From: Solicoccozyma terricola | Taxonomy: Eukaryota; Basidiomycota; Tremellomycetes; Filobasidiales; Piskurozymaceae | Direction of reading: 5' to 3' | Length of the DNA: 64,000 nucleotides | Assembly: GCA_001600875.1 (NCBI GenBank) | Contig: BCLD01000004.1 | Coordinates: 756,553-820,552 of the forward strand | Part shown: piece after piece, positions 42,830 to 53,462 of the stretch | Layout of the letters: each line of letters opens with the position of its first letter | Position numbering within the stretch: the first letter of the stretch is position 1 | The notes under the pieces: generated by a model | What the model was told of the DNA's origin: nothing | Database searches by the model: none | Seen by the model: only the letters and a program-made list of their open reading frames with translations | Program-made: the position numbers and the translations under genes

Positions 42830-44986
42830 CTACACTACACTACCAGCAACCTCTCTCACAAACTTACGCAATCCAACATCATCATTCGAATCCAACTTCG
42901 CACTATGTTCAATTCGAATATACACATCATACCCGTACTTGTCCCGTCGCCGTAGTACTCGATCTCTCACCCGATCATTCGTTGAGATTAATCCGGACGA
43001 TTCAGAGTCATTCGGAGGTGTAATCATCGGTGTAACTTGTTCATGTGGTGCTGGTATTCGTTGTTGTTGTCGTCGTCGTCGTGTAGCTATATCATGATAC
43101 CCAGTACGCCCCGCAGAACGTGGACCAACCTCGAATTCAGATCCCACACTCGACTGTAATCCAGATATCGCAGTCGCCGTCGTCGGTGTCGGTGTCCACA
43201 AACGAGATGAACCGACGGGTGAGTATGGTGGTGATATTGGAATCAATTGATTAAATGACGACCGATCCGGGGTATTCGATATCGGTATCGATATCAGCGG
43301 TGGCGGCGTCGGCGTCTGCGTTGGCGACGACGACGACGACGAGAGTTCATCTTCATCGTCGCTTATATCCAAATCGCTTAATTCACCAAAGATAAGATCG
43401 TGAAGATCATCATCATCGATGGACCCCCGCACCGTTCGATCTGATGTCGGAGTAATGATATTCTCCATCTCTTGTTGTACATCTGACAATCCAATCACTC
43501 GGCGTCGTTTATTAGACCAATGAGTTTGTAAATGTCGAATATCAGATTTAGTGAGCCAATCGATGCCATCCAGTTTGATACAACGTAATTTGCTAGGAAC
43601 GAGGAAATGATCACTCGACATCGAACCAGGTCTAACGGGGTTTGTCGTCGTCGTCGTCGTCGTCGTCGTCCGCCATGGATTGGAGCCGAAGACAAGTTGT
43701 TGAAATGAACGTTTCCGACTTAGACGAAGAGAGTTTGGTTTCGTAGCTTGACGTTGATGTCGACGTCGACGTCGATCCCGATCCCGAATCCGAATCCGAT
43801 CCCGATCCCAATCAACCTTGGTTTCCTCATCATCTTCCACCGTTTCAATTTCCATCACCACTTTCAAATCAAGTAATGATTCCATATTGAGAGGATATTC
43901 AAGATGTCCTAAATCTAAAATCTCAAGTTGATCAGGTAGATTTGATAAAAATTCCTTTAGATTTTGATGATCAAGATGATAACATCGACGTAGATATAGT
44001 TCCCGTAACATAGGAAATATCTTACGTCGTTCATTGTCTCCTTCTTCTTCTTCTTCTTTTTCCTCCTCCTCCTCCCTTGCAAAGTATTCATCACATTCAT
44101 TGGCTGATGGGAGCTTGTAAATACAAGTCCCAGTCAGATTCAGGTATTCCAATCGTGGACAATCCAAAGCAGCCCAAAATGGTATAAAGTTGGTGCATAC
44201 CGATGAGTTACTAAGATCAAGACGTCGAAGTGTATTTCCAAATCGTTCCAACGTCCGATCGAGTACTCCACGAGGTAAACATGCGCTTGGAATAGATCGT
44301 AAAGAGATCGATGTGATATCCTCACAAAGACATGATAATCCTTCCTGTAACGTTAATGGAGTCCAAGATCCATTACTACCTCCATCGATGATCAAGTCCT
44401 TGACATAAGGTAATATCTTCCGAAGTCGCTGTGGCAAGCGATAAAATCGACCTTGGTGTATATCATCCTGAACCTGCCTTTGGTAAGAGAAGATAATACG
44501 ACCGTCTGATTTCCTTTCCAGATATCCAGACGGGGGAGGTTGTCGGTTACTAGGAAGATATGGCATCGAAAGGATGAGATGTGGACTGGATAGGTCGAGA
44601 GATCGGTACAACCTTGGATTTTGGCAGAACGATGCCATCTGTACGGGTCGGGAGTGGGAGGGGGGTTCCCCGGACGGGGGGGAAGAATCGTCAGCGGATG
44701 CATGCGTCAAAGGGGGCGGAACTGGGAAAAGCGATTTCCTCACCTCCCTGTTGACCATTCTGAGCATCTCAATATCTCGCAGGTCCAACATATTACACAC
44801 ATCCATCAAGATCGTCTCCGGAAGGGACGTCAAACTGATGAATCGGTGAGATGTTGGTAGGGTTGCCACTGAGGCGAGACATGACGCTGTGCCAAGTTGT
44901 TGGTCGCCGGAGGATGTCCAAAAGTGTTCCTGACTGTGCATTCCACCGGACGTCATAATAGTGTCCATAGTACTCGGTGTGCGCAT
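42830..44986 (-). CDS. F-box / leucine-rich-repeat protein (single exon)
   Basis: A 718-residue intronless frame, unusual for this window. Residues 46-90 form an F-box: RFISLTSLPETILMDVCNML and DLRDIEMLRMVNREVRKSL, the Skp1-binding module of SCF ubiquitin ligases. Residues 190-420 hold leucine-rich repeats (LRRLDLSNSSVCT, RLEYLNLTGTCIY, MLRELYLRRCYHLDHQNLKE, QLEILDLGHLEYP), interrupted by an acidic EEEEEKEEEEEGD loop. The C-terminal 300 residues are low complexity: Arg/Asp repeats (RDRDRDRRR), a Thr run, acidic DISDDEDELSSSSSS, and RRRRQQQR. It probably recognises substrates by the LRR face, target unknown. Internal ATGs at residues 7 and 11 are alternative starts. Confidence 0.85.
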   Translation of the reverse strand: MRTPSTMDTIMTSGGMHSQEHFWTSSGDQQLGTASCLASVATLPTSHRFISLTSLPETILMDVCNMLDLRDIEMLRMVNREVRKSLFPVPPPLTHASADDSSPPSGEPPSHSRPVQMASFCQNPRLYRSLDLSSPHLILSMPYLPSNRQPPPSGYLERKSDGRIIFSYQRQVQDDIHQGRFYRLPQRLRKILPYVKDLIIDGGSNGSWTPLTLQEGLSCLCEDITSISLRSIPSACLPRGVLDRTLERFGNTLRRLDLSNSSVCTNFIPFWAALDCPRLEYLNLTGTCIYKLPSANECDEYFAREEEEEKEEEEEGDNERRKIFPMLRELYLRRCYHLDHQNLKEFLSNLPDQLEILDLGHLEYPLNMESLLDLKVVMEIETVEDDEETKVDWDRDRIRIRDRDRRRRRHQRQATKPNSLRLSRKRSFQQLVFGSNPWRTTTTTTTTTNPVRPGSMSSDHFLVPSKLRCIKLDGIDWLTKSDIRHLQTHWSNKRRRVIGLSDVQQEMENIITPTSDRTVRGSIDDDDLHDLIFGELSDLDISDDEDELSSSSSSPTQTPTPPPLISIPISNTPDRSSFNQLIPISPPYSPVGSSRLWTPTPTTATAISGLQSSVGSEFEVGPRSAGRTGYHDIATRRRRQQQRIPAPHEQVTPMITPPNDSESSGLISTNDRVRDRVLRRRDKYGYDVYIRIEHSAKLDSNDDVGLRKFVREVAGSVV

Positions 44987-45575
44987 GGCACAAACCGACG
45001 ATGCGAGTTCTCAGAGGGTTTGACTCTTTGAAATTGGTTGTCAGACGATCCCTACTGATCCTCCCAAACTTCGTCAACAACTCGGTCGATTTGGCGGGAA
45101 TAAAGTGACGTCATCCACATCAACAAAAACAAATCAACAAATCGCCCGATACCAGAGTGAACATCATATCGTGGCAAATATCTCGAACATTAGATACCAA
45201 AACGAGTAGTAAGAAGTAAGATACATGTATGGCGCCTTCGTCCTGAGTCTATACCTCGGCCCGGTCACCATCAAGGTGTGAAGAGACGCAGAAGAAGAGG
45301 ATCCTTACAAGGTGCAAAGAGATGCGGAAGTGATGAGAATAGTATGCAAAGGATGTGGAACCGACGGGGTGGAAAAGTCGTTAAGAGTTGGGATGGGAAG
45401 GGGTAGAAGATGGTCTGATTTTGGGTCGTATAGTGGGTGGTCTCCTGGGGCTAGGTGCCGTCTCCGTAGCCAGCAGATTCCACATGGGGAGAGCCGGAAA
45501 CCATGACCCAAAGTTATCCCAGCGTCGCAGGAAGAAAGAAGCGAGTTACAAGGCATCCCCCTCCCCTCCCCTCCC
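44987..45575. other. Intergenic between two minus-strand genes
   Basis: 590 bp holding the F-box gene promoter and the mucin 3' region. A short CCCCTCCCCTCCCCT run lies near 45561-45577. Plus-strand frames at 45312-45633 have no recognisable content. Confidence 0.4.
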
Positions 45576-48500
45576 CTACTGGTGCTCCCAGAATTCGAGC
45601 GAGTTGGCTTGCAGCGTTGGCCCAGAGATCTGACCTTTATTAACAGGAGGTCTCACGGGAGCCTGTACTGACCTCCTCCAGCCTGGCGACGTCGGTGGCG
45701 CTTGTTCGAAATAGGAACGGTGTAAAATGTCGGCGAATGGGTTCTGAGGATGCTGAGACATGTCCCTTGGAGAACGCGATCCTGACTGTCCAAGAGGCGG
45801 TGACTGGTTGCTGCTCGATCGGAACCAGCTGGAACCATGCCCACTCCCAACATTGCCGCCGTCCGGAGTAGGTAGGCGATCCGAGTATGCAGATTGGAAT
45901 GTACCACTCGTACCTTGCGTACGACGTCGGTCTCGCGATGATGATTCATTGTCCTCCGGGTTGGCGTAGAAAGAGGACGGTCGGCCGTCGATTTCGCTGG
46001 CAGCGATACTGCTTACCAAAGAGTGTCGAATGGCCACACCACCACCACCGCGATCGGTCATGTTGGCCGTCGCACCATACGTTGACATGTGCTCAGACAA
46101 ACGACGATGAATGTTCTTGTCGTGGTTTCGTCGTACCTTGCGATAGACCCAGTACACCAGCGCGATCCAGATGAGGGAACCGACGCCGACGCATACGCCG
46201 ATGATAGTGTCTCTTCGTTTGTTGCTCTTCAAGGAGATTGTAGACGCCGTCATACTGCCACTACCACCAGCCAGTGGGTAAGACGTATCGATCTCCTTAG
46301 CCAGTTGACCTGGGATGCCACTCTGCCTATAGAGAGGACTTCCAGGAGTTTGAATATAGCTCGCGAGGGTATCCACCTGACTGCTTGGAATGTATCCCTG
46401 CCACATGGTGAGATACTGTGGAGCCTGACCGTTTACGGTGGCTGTAGGGACACCCTTGAGAACATAGGTCGTGACCGCATCGGCTGCAAAAGTGACAGGA
46501 ACGTTTTAGAAAGGGCATGATGAAAGGAGGGCTGCGAAAAGCCCGACTCACAGCTGATGTTCAAGGCATTAGCGATCATGACCGGGAAAGTGAGGAAGAG
46601 CTGTGATGTTGCATTGGTGTTACTGACGACAAACTGCCAAGGGAATGTGTTGGCATTGAGTACTATGTCGACCAAGCTCAAACCGTTGTCGGCGTTGCTA
46701 GGGGAGTTGACGACACCGGCTGTCTGAGTAGCTGAGCTGTACGGAACAATAATCGTCGGCATGTCGGAGGGAAGCACCGCAGATGACGGTTGATACAGAG
46801 TCGTGACCGCCGATGGCGATGACAAAGACCCGCTGGAAGACGTAGTCGCCTGAGACGAGGTGGTCGTGGCGCTTGCAAAGATGAGATACGTCTGATCCGG
46901 CGTAAACGGCGCATCAGAAGTCATAGTCGTACTTGTCACCGCGGCCGTCGTAAAGGTTGTCGCAGAAGCGAGAGCCGCACTGTCCGATTGAATGGGGATA
47001 ACACCAGATGTCACCTGGATGGCAGACGTGATGCTTGGTTCCGTTGTGTTTTGCTGACCAATCACAGGCGCCTGGCTGGTGGTGACACTATTCTCCAAGC
47101 TCTCAGAAGTCGTTGGCGTGGGAACAACAGTCTGGGAGGATGCGTCCACGAAGGTCGAGCTAGGTTCCTGGATCGAGGTATGACTGGCTGTAGCAACAAC
47201 GGACGGTGTCGCCGTTGAGCTGGCAGTCTGTTCCGCAGGGTTACTTTGCACGTTGGTCGGATTCGACGTCTCTGAGGCAGTGACAGCAGGAGGTTCCGTT
47301 CGACTCAAGGACGCGGAGGGTACCACCTCAGACGTCCCCGCGACCAAAGTGGAGGTCGGCTGGTCTGCAACAGCCGTACTGCTGCCGCTTGCAAGTCCGT
47401 CTGATACGCTGCTGGTGATTGGGTTGGACGTCTCCGAGGTCATCGTAGCAGTAGAAGGTTCGCTTTGACTCAAAGAAGCGGAGGGTGTCACATCAGACGT
47501 CCCCGCGACCGCAGTGGAGGTCGGCTGGTCTACAACAGCCGTGCTGCTGCTGCTTGCAAGTCCCTCTGATAAGCTGTTGGTGGCAAGCGACTGGGTCTCC
47601 GTGACAGACCCAGTAGATGTTGCCGTGGTCGAAGCTGTTACTTGATCTCCTGTGTTCGTTGCTTCCCCTGCCATCGTGCTGGAGGAGTCTGAGGTCAGGA
47701 GTGACGTGACAGAAGGGTTCTGCGCACTGGTGACGAGGGTCGATGACGATGGGTCTAAGGCAAGCACCCCAGACGCTGCATGCGAAATTGTGCCACCAGT
47801 CATTATGATGGTTGCGCGATGAACTGTATGCGATTGACTCACCAGTAGCACTGGAGGTAACCTGTTCAGAGGTCACTCCCGATGCGCTTGTAGTGGCGGT
47901 TGTGCTTGCATCTGAAGCGACCGTATCGGAACTGGTTACTTGCGGGATTGCTGAAGAGTCGCCTGTTGTCGAATTAGTGACGGTTTATTGAGCAGGTATG
48001 TCAGCTATGTTCGCCACTCTATCAGATTCACTGCCCAGACACAACAGTCGTATCGCGATCAAAAAGCGACTGTAGCAAACGGAGAAGATTGCTTGTGGCA
48101 CAGTCACCGTGGAGATGAGAAAACTAGCAAGAGCCAGTACAGTCTCGAAATCACCATGGAGAGTGTGGAGATGACATGGCTGATAGCGGGCTGAAGTGGA
48201 AAGACTACCAATTGGCCGCTAGGAGCCACTTCCGGTAGACGAAAACAGACCGAACGACTCGCAAGAATGAAAGGGGGAGAGGGGACGAAAAGAAACGAAA
48301 GGTATGCTCACCTGTTGATGATGCAGCTGTAGCTAAATCCGACGTAGTAGTAGGAGCCGCCGTTGAGGTCGTGTCAGAAACGGTTACCGATGCGGCGAGA
48401 GGTACCGTTGTGGCAGTATTAGCATCTGCGGTAGTCGGGCTTGACACCAAGGATGACGATGGTGATAAATTGGTAGAAGAATCGGCAACCACAGCAGTTG

Positions 48501-49665
48501 AGGATGTCACACTGTCGCTGGTAGTCGTAATCTGCTCAACGGTCGAAGACGTGGCGGATTCTACCGTCGTCGTCGTCGTCGTCTCGGGTTGAGCAGCAGC
48601 AGCAAAGGCGTTTGATGCTGCAGAGACCACTGCATTGGTGGATGAAGTGAGTGCAGGAGCAGTTGGTGACGACGATGTAATGTCTGCAACGGTGGTAGTC
48701 GATCCATCCGTTGATGTAATCGAAGTGACAGACGCCTGCTGACTAGAAATCGCGTTTGATGGTGAAGAAACCAATTCAGTGACGGATGAAGCGAGTGCAT
48801 CAGCTGGTGCTGATGTAGTCACTCCTAGTTGCGCCGACGTAGTCGAGGTAGTAGATGCAGATGCAACAACCGCCAAAGACGACGACTCAGCAGCTTGAAC
48901 TGACGATACCGCAGATGCGTATGAAGCTTCGGCTGATGAGATTGAAGATGAAACCGAGGCGGCGATGTCGGTAGCAGTGGTGGTGAGAACGCTGGTGGTT
49001 AATTCTTGCGTCGTCGTTGTAACAACCGCAATAGGTGTAGTAGATGCAGATGCAACCACCCCCGAAGACGACGACGTAGTATCTTGAACTGAAGAAGATA
49101 CCGCAGATGAGGTTGCGACTTCTGTTGATGATATCAGTGATGAAGTGGAGGCTTCGACGGAGGTAGCGGCGACTGTGGCGACTGTGACGGTGGTAGTTGA
49201 GACGATCGATTCAGTTGTCGTTGATGAAGGTTCCACAGCACTCGATGTGGTTGCTGTATCAAGAGCAGTGGAGGGTATTGAAGTATCGTTTATCGTTGAC
49301 GTCGAGAGACCTAGCGCTACACCAAGGGCGAAAAAAAAAAACGATCCCCACCAAAACCATAATCAGCAAAACGGATCTTTCCATTCCACTCCCGCACCAA
49401 CGGTGAATGAACCGAACCACTCACCATCAATAACCGCGGCGGCCATATTCCCAATCGTTCCATCCCTCCTTTGATCCTCGCTCCTCCTCATACCCTCGCT
49501 CCCTCTCCTATCAACCTCCTCTATCCCACGACCTACCCTCTGTTCAACCAACGCATCAACACCAAGTGGATGTGAAACGACAGTAGATATGAGGAAAAGA
49601 CAGAAGAAAAAGGAGATTAATCGGTGGGATACCTTGAAGGTCGTCGGATAGGTATTTGAACGCAT
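45576..49665 (-). CDS. MSB2: Msb2-type transmembrane signalling mucin (five exons)
   Basis: A plasma-membrane osmosensor or surface sensor acting above Cdc42 and the HOG or filamentation MAPK modules in fungi. Exon 1 (from 49665) has a signal peptide around RLISFFFCLFLISTVVSHPL. Exons 2-4 encode about 750 Ser/Thr/Ala/Val-rich residues, a heavily O-glycosylated mucin stalk, including a 55-residue unit (LASSSSTAVVDQPTSTAVAG..) repeated with changes (about 47300-47580). The Hkr1-Msb2 homology region follows: FPWQFVVSNTNATSQLFLTF, MIANALNIS, then TTYVLKGVPTATVNGQAPQY and MWQGYIPSSQVDTLASYIQT. One membrane helix, TIIGVCVGVGSLIWIALVYW, precedes a roughly 200-residue cytosolic tail with basic start YRKVRRNHDK. 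Total about 1,170 residues. The homology region makes Msb2/Hkr1 far more likely than a generic cell-wall mucin. Confidence 0.85.
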
Positions 49666-51155
49666 TACGTGGGGCGGGGGGGGGGGGAGGATGTTTCCAA
49701 GTTGCTAGGGGAGTGTTCCTGAATCGTTCTAGGCGTGTTTCAACTACCGACGAGGAGGAAGAATGAGGCGTGTGAAGAGGACCGGCCGGGTGGGGGTTAA
49801 GGATGATAGAAGGCCGGTCGTTCGTTCCGTGGAGACGTTCAAAGTTCTTTCGTTTGAATTCAGAATATGTAATACCACCGGTTCTTTTCGAATTTGTGCG
49901 TGTGTGTATTTTTATTCCCGTTCTCTGGTTTTTACCATATCAACGTTTGAATATGCATTCAATTTATGGGGGTTTAGATTCTCCCCTTCCCCTTTACTTT
50001 TGCCTTTGGTCGAAAAAAAAAAAAAAAAATCTCGTCCTCGCCGTTTGGTCCCTCGTCAGAACGATTTTCCTTCGACCAGCGGAGTAAACCGTAGAGAAGA
50101 GGGGTGAATACGGGTAGGGTTGGGGGGTGGGGGGGGGGGGGGGGGGAAAGAACGTTTCCCGTCCAATCAAGGTAAATTCTGATTGAGATATTCCTTGAAT
50201 ATATATCTCTCCTGCGAAAAATGTTCCAACCGAAGAGAGAGAGAGGGGTATTTGTGTATGTTATTCCCTTTTCGGAAATGTGAATGAGAATTCAACCTTT
50301 CCCAGATACTCGAGAGTTTCGTATCGAGATAAGATGATGGAATGTCCAGGGTTTCAAGGGATGTGACGAGAGTTGGACGATAAATGAAAGGAATGAAAGG
50401 GGATGTTTTGGATGGTGGAAAGGGGGGGGGGGGGGGGGGGGGTGTTTGGGAGGGAAATACCGAAGGGATGGTGTATGGGTAGGTTGATGGTGAGGTTTCA
50501 AGTGAATGTGATTTTATGTATTTTGAATAATGTTTGTACGAATTGGGGGTTGCGGGGAGTGATGATGTTGAGAGTGATAGTGTATGTGTGTGTATGAGAT
50601 GGGTGGAGATAGGTGGTGAGTGTTGGTACGGGATGATCTGTGTTTATTCCAGCCTCCTCTCGTCTCCCAAAGGAATGCGTGATACAAAAGGGTCCAAGCG
50701 GATCACTTTTTCTGGCGCGGAAGATGTTGAAGATGTGTGTGACAAACCTGGCAGCGCGGGTGATGTGATGGGATGGGATGGGATGGCTGGGAGACGGGGG
50801 GATGGGGGATGGGGGATGGGGGCACGGGGACTTCGGACTGAGGACTGACTGACTGACTGTTCAGTCCCCTGCTTCCTGTTCCCCCCTTGAGCAGCGTGAT
50901 ATATCATCCAACAGGAACAGGGGTTGGGGATGGGGGAGGGGGAAGGGGACGCGTTTAGCCACGTCATATACCAGGTTTGACAGGCGAGTGATAAGCAGGG
51001 GGTGATAAGCAGCAGGGGGAATGGCCACGTCATACTGTCCGGTTACGTACCCCCCAGCCAACACCGGCATCACGTGCAGCTCCACCTTGGAGCAACCCCC
51101 CCGATGGTCCTTCCCTCCCTACTCCCTCCTATCCCCTCCTTCGACAAACTACACA
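49666..51155. other. 1.5-kb intergenic region with three long G runs
   Basis: Divergent promoters of the mucin and of PTP gene 1. It holds G runs at 49676-49687 (12), 50129-50146 (18) and 50422-50442 (21), an A run near 50016-50028, a TGACTGACTGACTG run near 50845 and a CACGTG at 51071-51076. A frame at 50644-51033 (minus) is Pro/Ser-rich noise. No gene or RNA recognised. Confidence 0.5.
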
Positions 51156-53046
51156 ATGACCAAGAGAGACGCTTCATATATCAATCACATATACACCATC
51201 CTCGCTGAACGTGATCTCATCCGTCGTTATCTCTCCTCACCACCGACTCAATCACTACCACCTACTCCAGCACTACTCGCATACCTCGTCACAAATATAA
51301 CAACAGCACATCAATTTTATTCGATATATCGCTCTAAAGCGTGTATCGAATCGAATAGATATCCAGCTGATATATTCGCTTATGATAGGACGAGTGTGAA
51401 ATTGAGATATGGGGATAAAGGAGGGAAGGAGGGGGGAGGAGAGGCGGAGGGAGAGTATTTGAATGCGAATGTGGTTCGCGGGGAGGGAGAGACGGCTTGG
51501 TGGGTTGCTTCGCAGGTGAGTGAAGAGCGAACCGAGGTCTTTTCTAGAGAGTATAGCGAGCTCTTCTTCTGCGAGAGAAGCGAACATTCATTTCTTCCCG
51601 AGCAAAACGAGCATTGATTTCTTCTGCGAGTGCACCGAGCATTCGTCTCTTCTTCTTCACGAGCGAATCGAGGATTTCATGTCTTTGCTCCGCAAAGACC
51701 ATTGTCTTCTGCGATCGTAGTGAGCTGAAACTCCCTTCGCGAACGAAGTGTGGAATACTCCCCCTTTTACTAGCACATCGAGAGAGAAGCCACGACCTCT
51801 ATCGAGTTTTGAATTTCTTTCCTATTTATCTAACGGAATAGCTGATGTAGAAATGCGCTTAGGCCCCAATTCCGAGTACGATACACCCATTCTTTCTCGC
51901 TTTGTTGACTCGATCAGCAACATTGACATATCAAAAAATACATGACACGTCGTCGTCGTCGTCGATTAATACATCAACAAAGATGGAACCTACTCGATCA
52001 CGGAAGAGGAAAGCGGCGATTTTGGTCCAATTAACTGATTTTGTAGAACAAGGGAGGAGGAAAGCTGATGTTTACTTGCCGTGAGTATTTCGTCGCTTCC
52101 TTGGTAATTAGGGAAGAAATCCTCACCCCATTGAAACTCGCATTGAACTTGTTTTTTTTTTCCGGCCCTATTCACCCTATCTCCCCTCAGATCATCGCAA
52201 AATCCGATACTCAGATACGAACCACCGACGACTCTCCGTAAATCACATCCTTCACTTCAAATCACATACATCTCCTCCAAACGATCTCATTCCCTCTCCT
52301 CGACAATATCAAGATACTCGTTATCTATTGTATCAACACCATCACCGACATTCTCATCTAGTCTTCTCTCACGGAGAACGAATTCGCATGGAGAAAGTCG
52401 AGGACAGAAATGGGTAAACAGTGTTTCATCATCAACAATCAATGGATCACTTGTTTCTGAATTTCCACAAGGAACTCAAGGGCCGGATGATGATGATGAT
52501 GATCAAGCAAGTAAAAACGAAATGGAATTGCATCATTATCATTTCGTAGGATGGCCAGATCATGGTGTTCCGGGAGGTGAGAATGTCAATGCGTTGAAAA
52601 GGTTGATAGACGAGGTTGAGAGGAAAAAGTTGGAGTTGAAGGTTGAGATTGGAGGGGACGTAGAGGTTTGGGTTCATTGGTGAGTTCGTTATCTGAACTG
52701 CCTACCAGGCGTACGTGGGCGTTTCTGATCCGTTTGCTCGTGCGTGTGTGTGTGTGTGTGTGTGTGTTGGGTTGTGTGGGCGAATAGTTCGGCGGGTATA
52801 GGAAGAACAGGGACATTCATAGCTCTATCTTCCCTCCTTCATTCTATATCCTCTTCCAACCCTCCTCCCACCTCTCAACCTACATCCATGCTCGTCCCTC
52901 TACCTCCTGACGTTCAACGAGATCGGGTGGCCAGGGTGGTTGACCTACTGAGAGAACAGAGGGGAATGATGGTGCAGACTAGGGAGCAGTTGGAGTTGAT
53001 TTACTTGATAACGGATTGGGGAGATGAGAGGGGTGTAAGGGGTTGA
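51156..53046 (+). CDS. Protein tyrosine phosphatase, classical PTP family, copy 1 (four exons)
   Basis: Dephosphorylates phosphotyrosine, in fungi mostly on MAP kinases. Exons 51156-51515, 51863-52080, 52191-52679 and 52788-53046 give 441 residues. Landmarks: NRYPADIFAYDRTSVKL (pTyr-loop and RY-NI region), LNANVV, TAWWVASQAPIPSTIHPFFL type sequence across intron 1, VQLTDFVEQGRRKADVYLP, HHYHFVGWPDHGVP (WPD loop), and the P-loop VHCSAGIGRTGTF. The catalytic Cys codon TGT is split by intron 3 (TG at 52678-52679, T at 52788). RVVDLLREQRGMMVQTREQ matches the C-terminal Q-loop. Intron 1 is 347 nt and full of short GCGAG/CTCGC-type repeats; intron 3 has a GT microsatellite (52742-52767). Substrate unknown; paralogue immediately downstream. 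Confidence 0.9.
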
Positions 53047-53462
53047 TGTCGGGGGCTCGTGAGAGTTGTACGAGTTCTGGTGGTGGGAACAAGTTGTAAT
53101 ACTACTTGATAGCATGTTGATGATTCGTCGATATTCGTTGGATTACGGTGCGGCGTTTGTGGCAATTTAGAGAACGCGCGTCTGGAGGAATAAGGAGTGA
53201 TCGGCGAAAGATGGATATGAGAGATGGGCTGGCCGGGGTTTTCCACAAATACTCGGTTGGCTGGCTGTAAGTTTGAATTGAATCCTCGTCTCCGCTCAGC
53301 GTATGCACAAACAGATCTTCTTCGCTTTTGACGGCAGTGGCAGAATGCGTTTCTTCCAGTACAGCGAGTGAGTGATACCTGATCACGCAATACAAAAATG
53401 TACACTGCGAAACGATAATCAAGGTAGAATCCAACGACCTGCCCGACTTCGTGTCAACTAAG
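53047..53462 (+). other. Intergenic between the two PTP genes
   Basis: 416 bp, presumably terminator of copy 1 and promoter of copy 2. No repeat or RNA gene seen; antisense frames have no domain. Confidence 0.4.

Noticed and set aside
42732..43097. Plus-strand frame with a Thr run and Cys/Arg patch
   Set aside because: Overlaps the F-box protein C-terminus in antisense; low complexity.
46988..49474. Plus-strand frames opposite the mucin gene
   Set aside because: Mirror images of Ser/Thr codon repeats on the minus strand; no domain or start context.
50644..51033. Minus-strand Pro/Ser-rich frame between mucin and PTP1
   Set aside because: No domain, repetitive composition, lies in a double promoter region.
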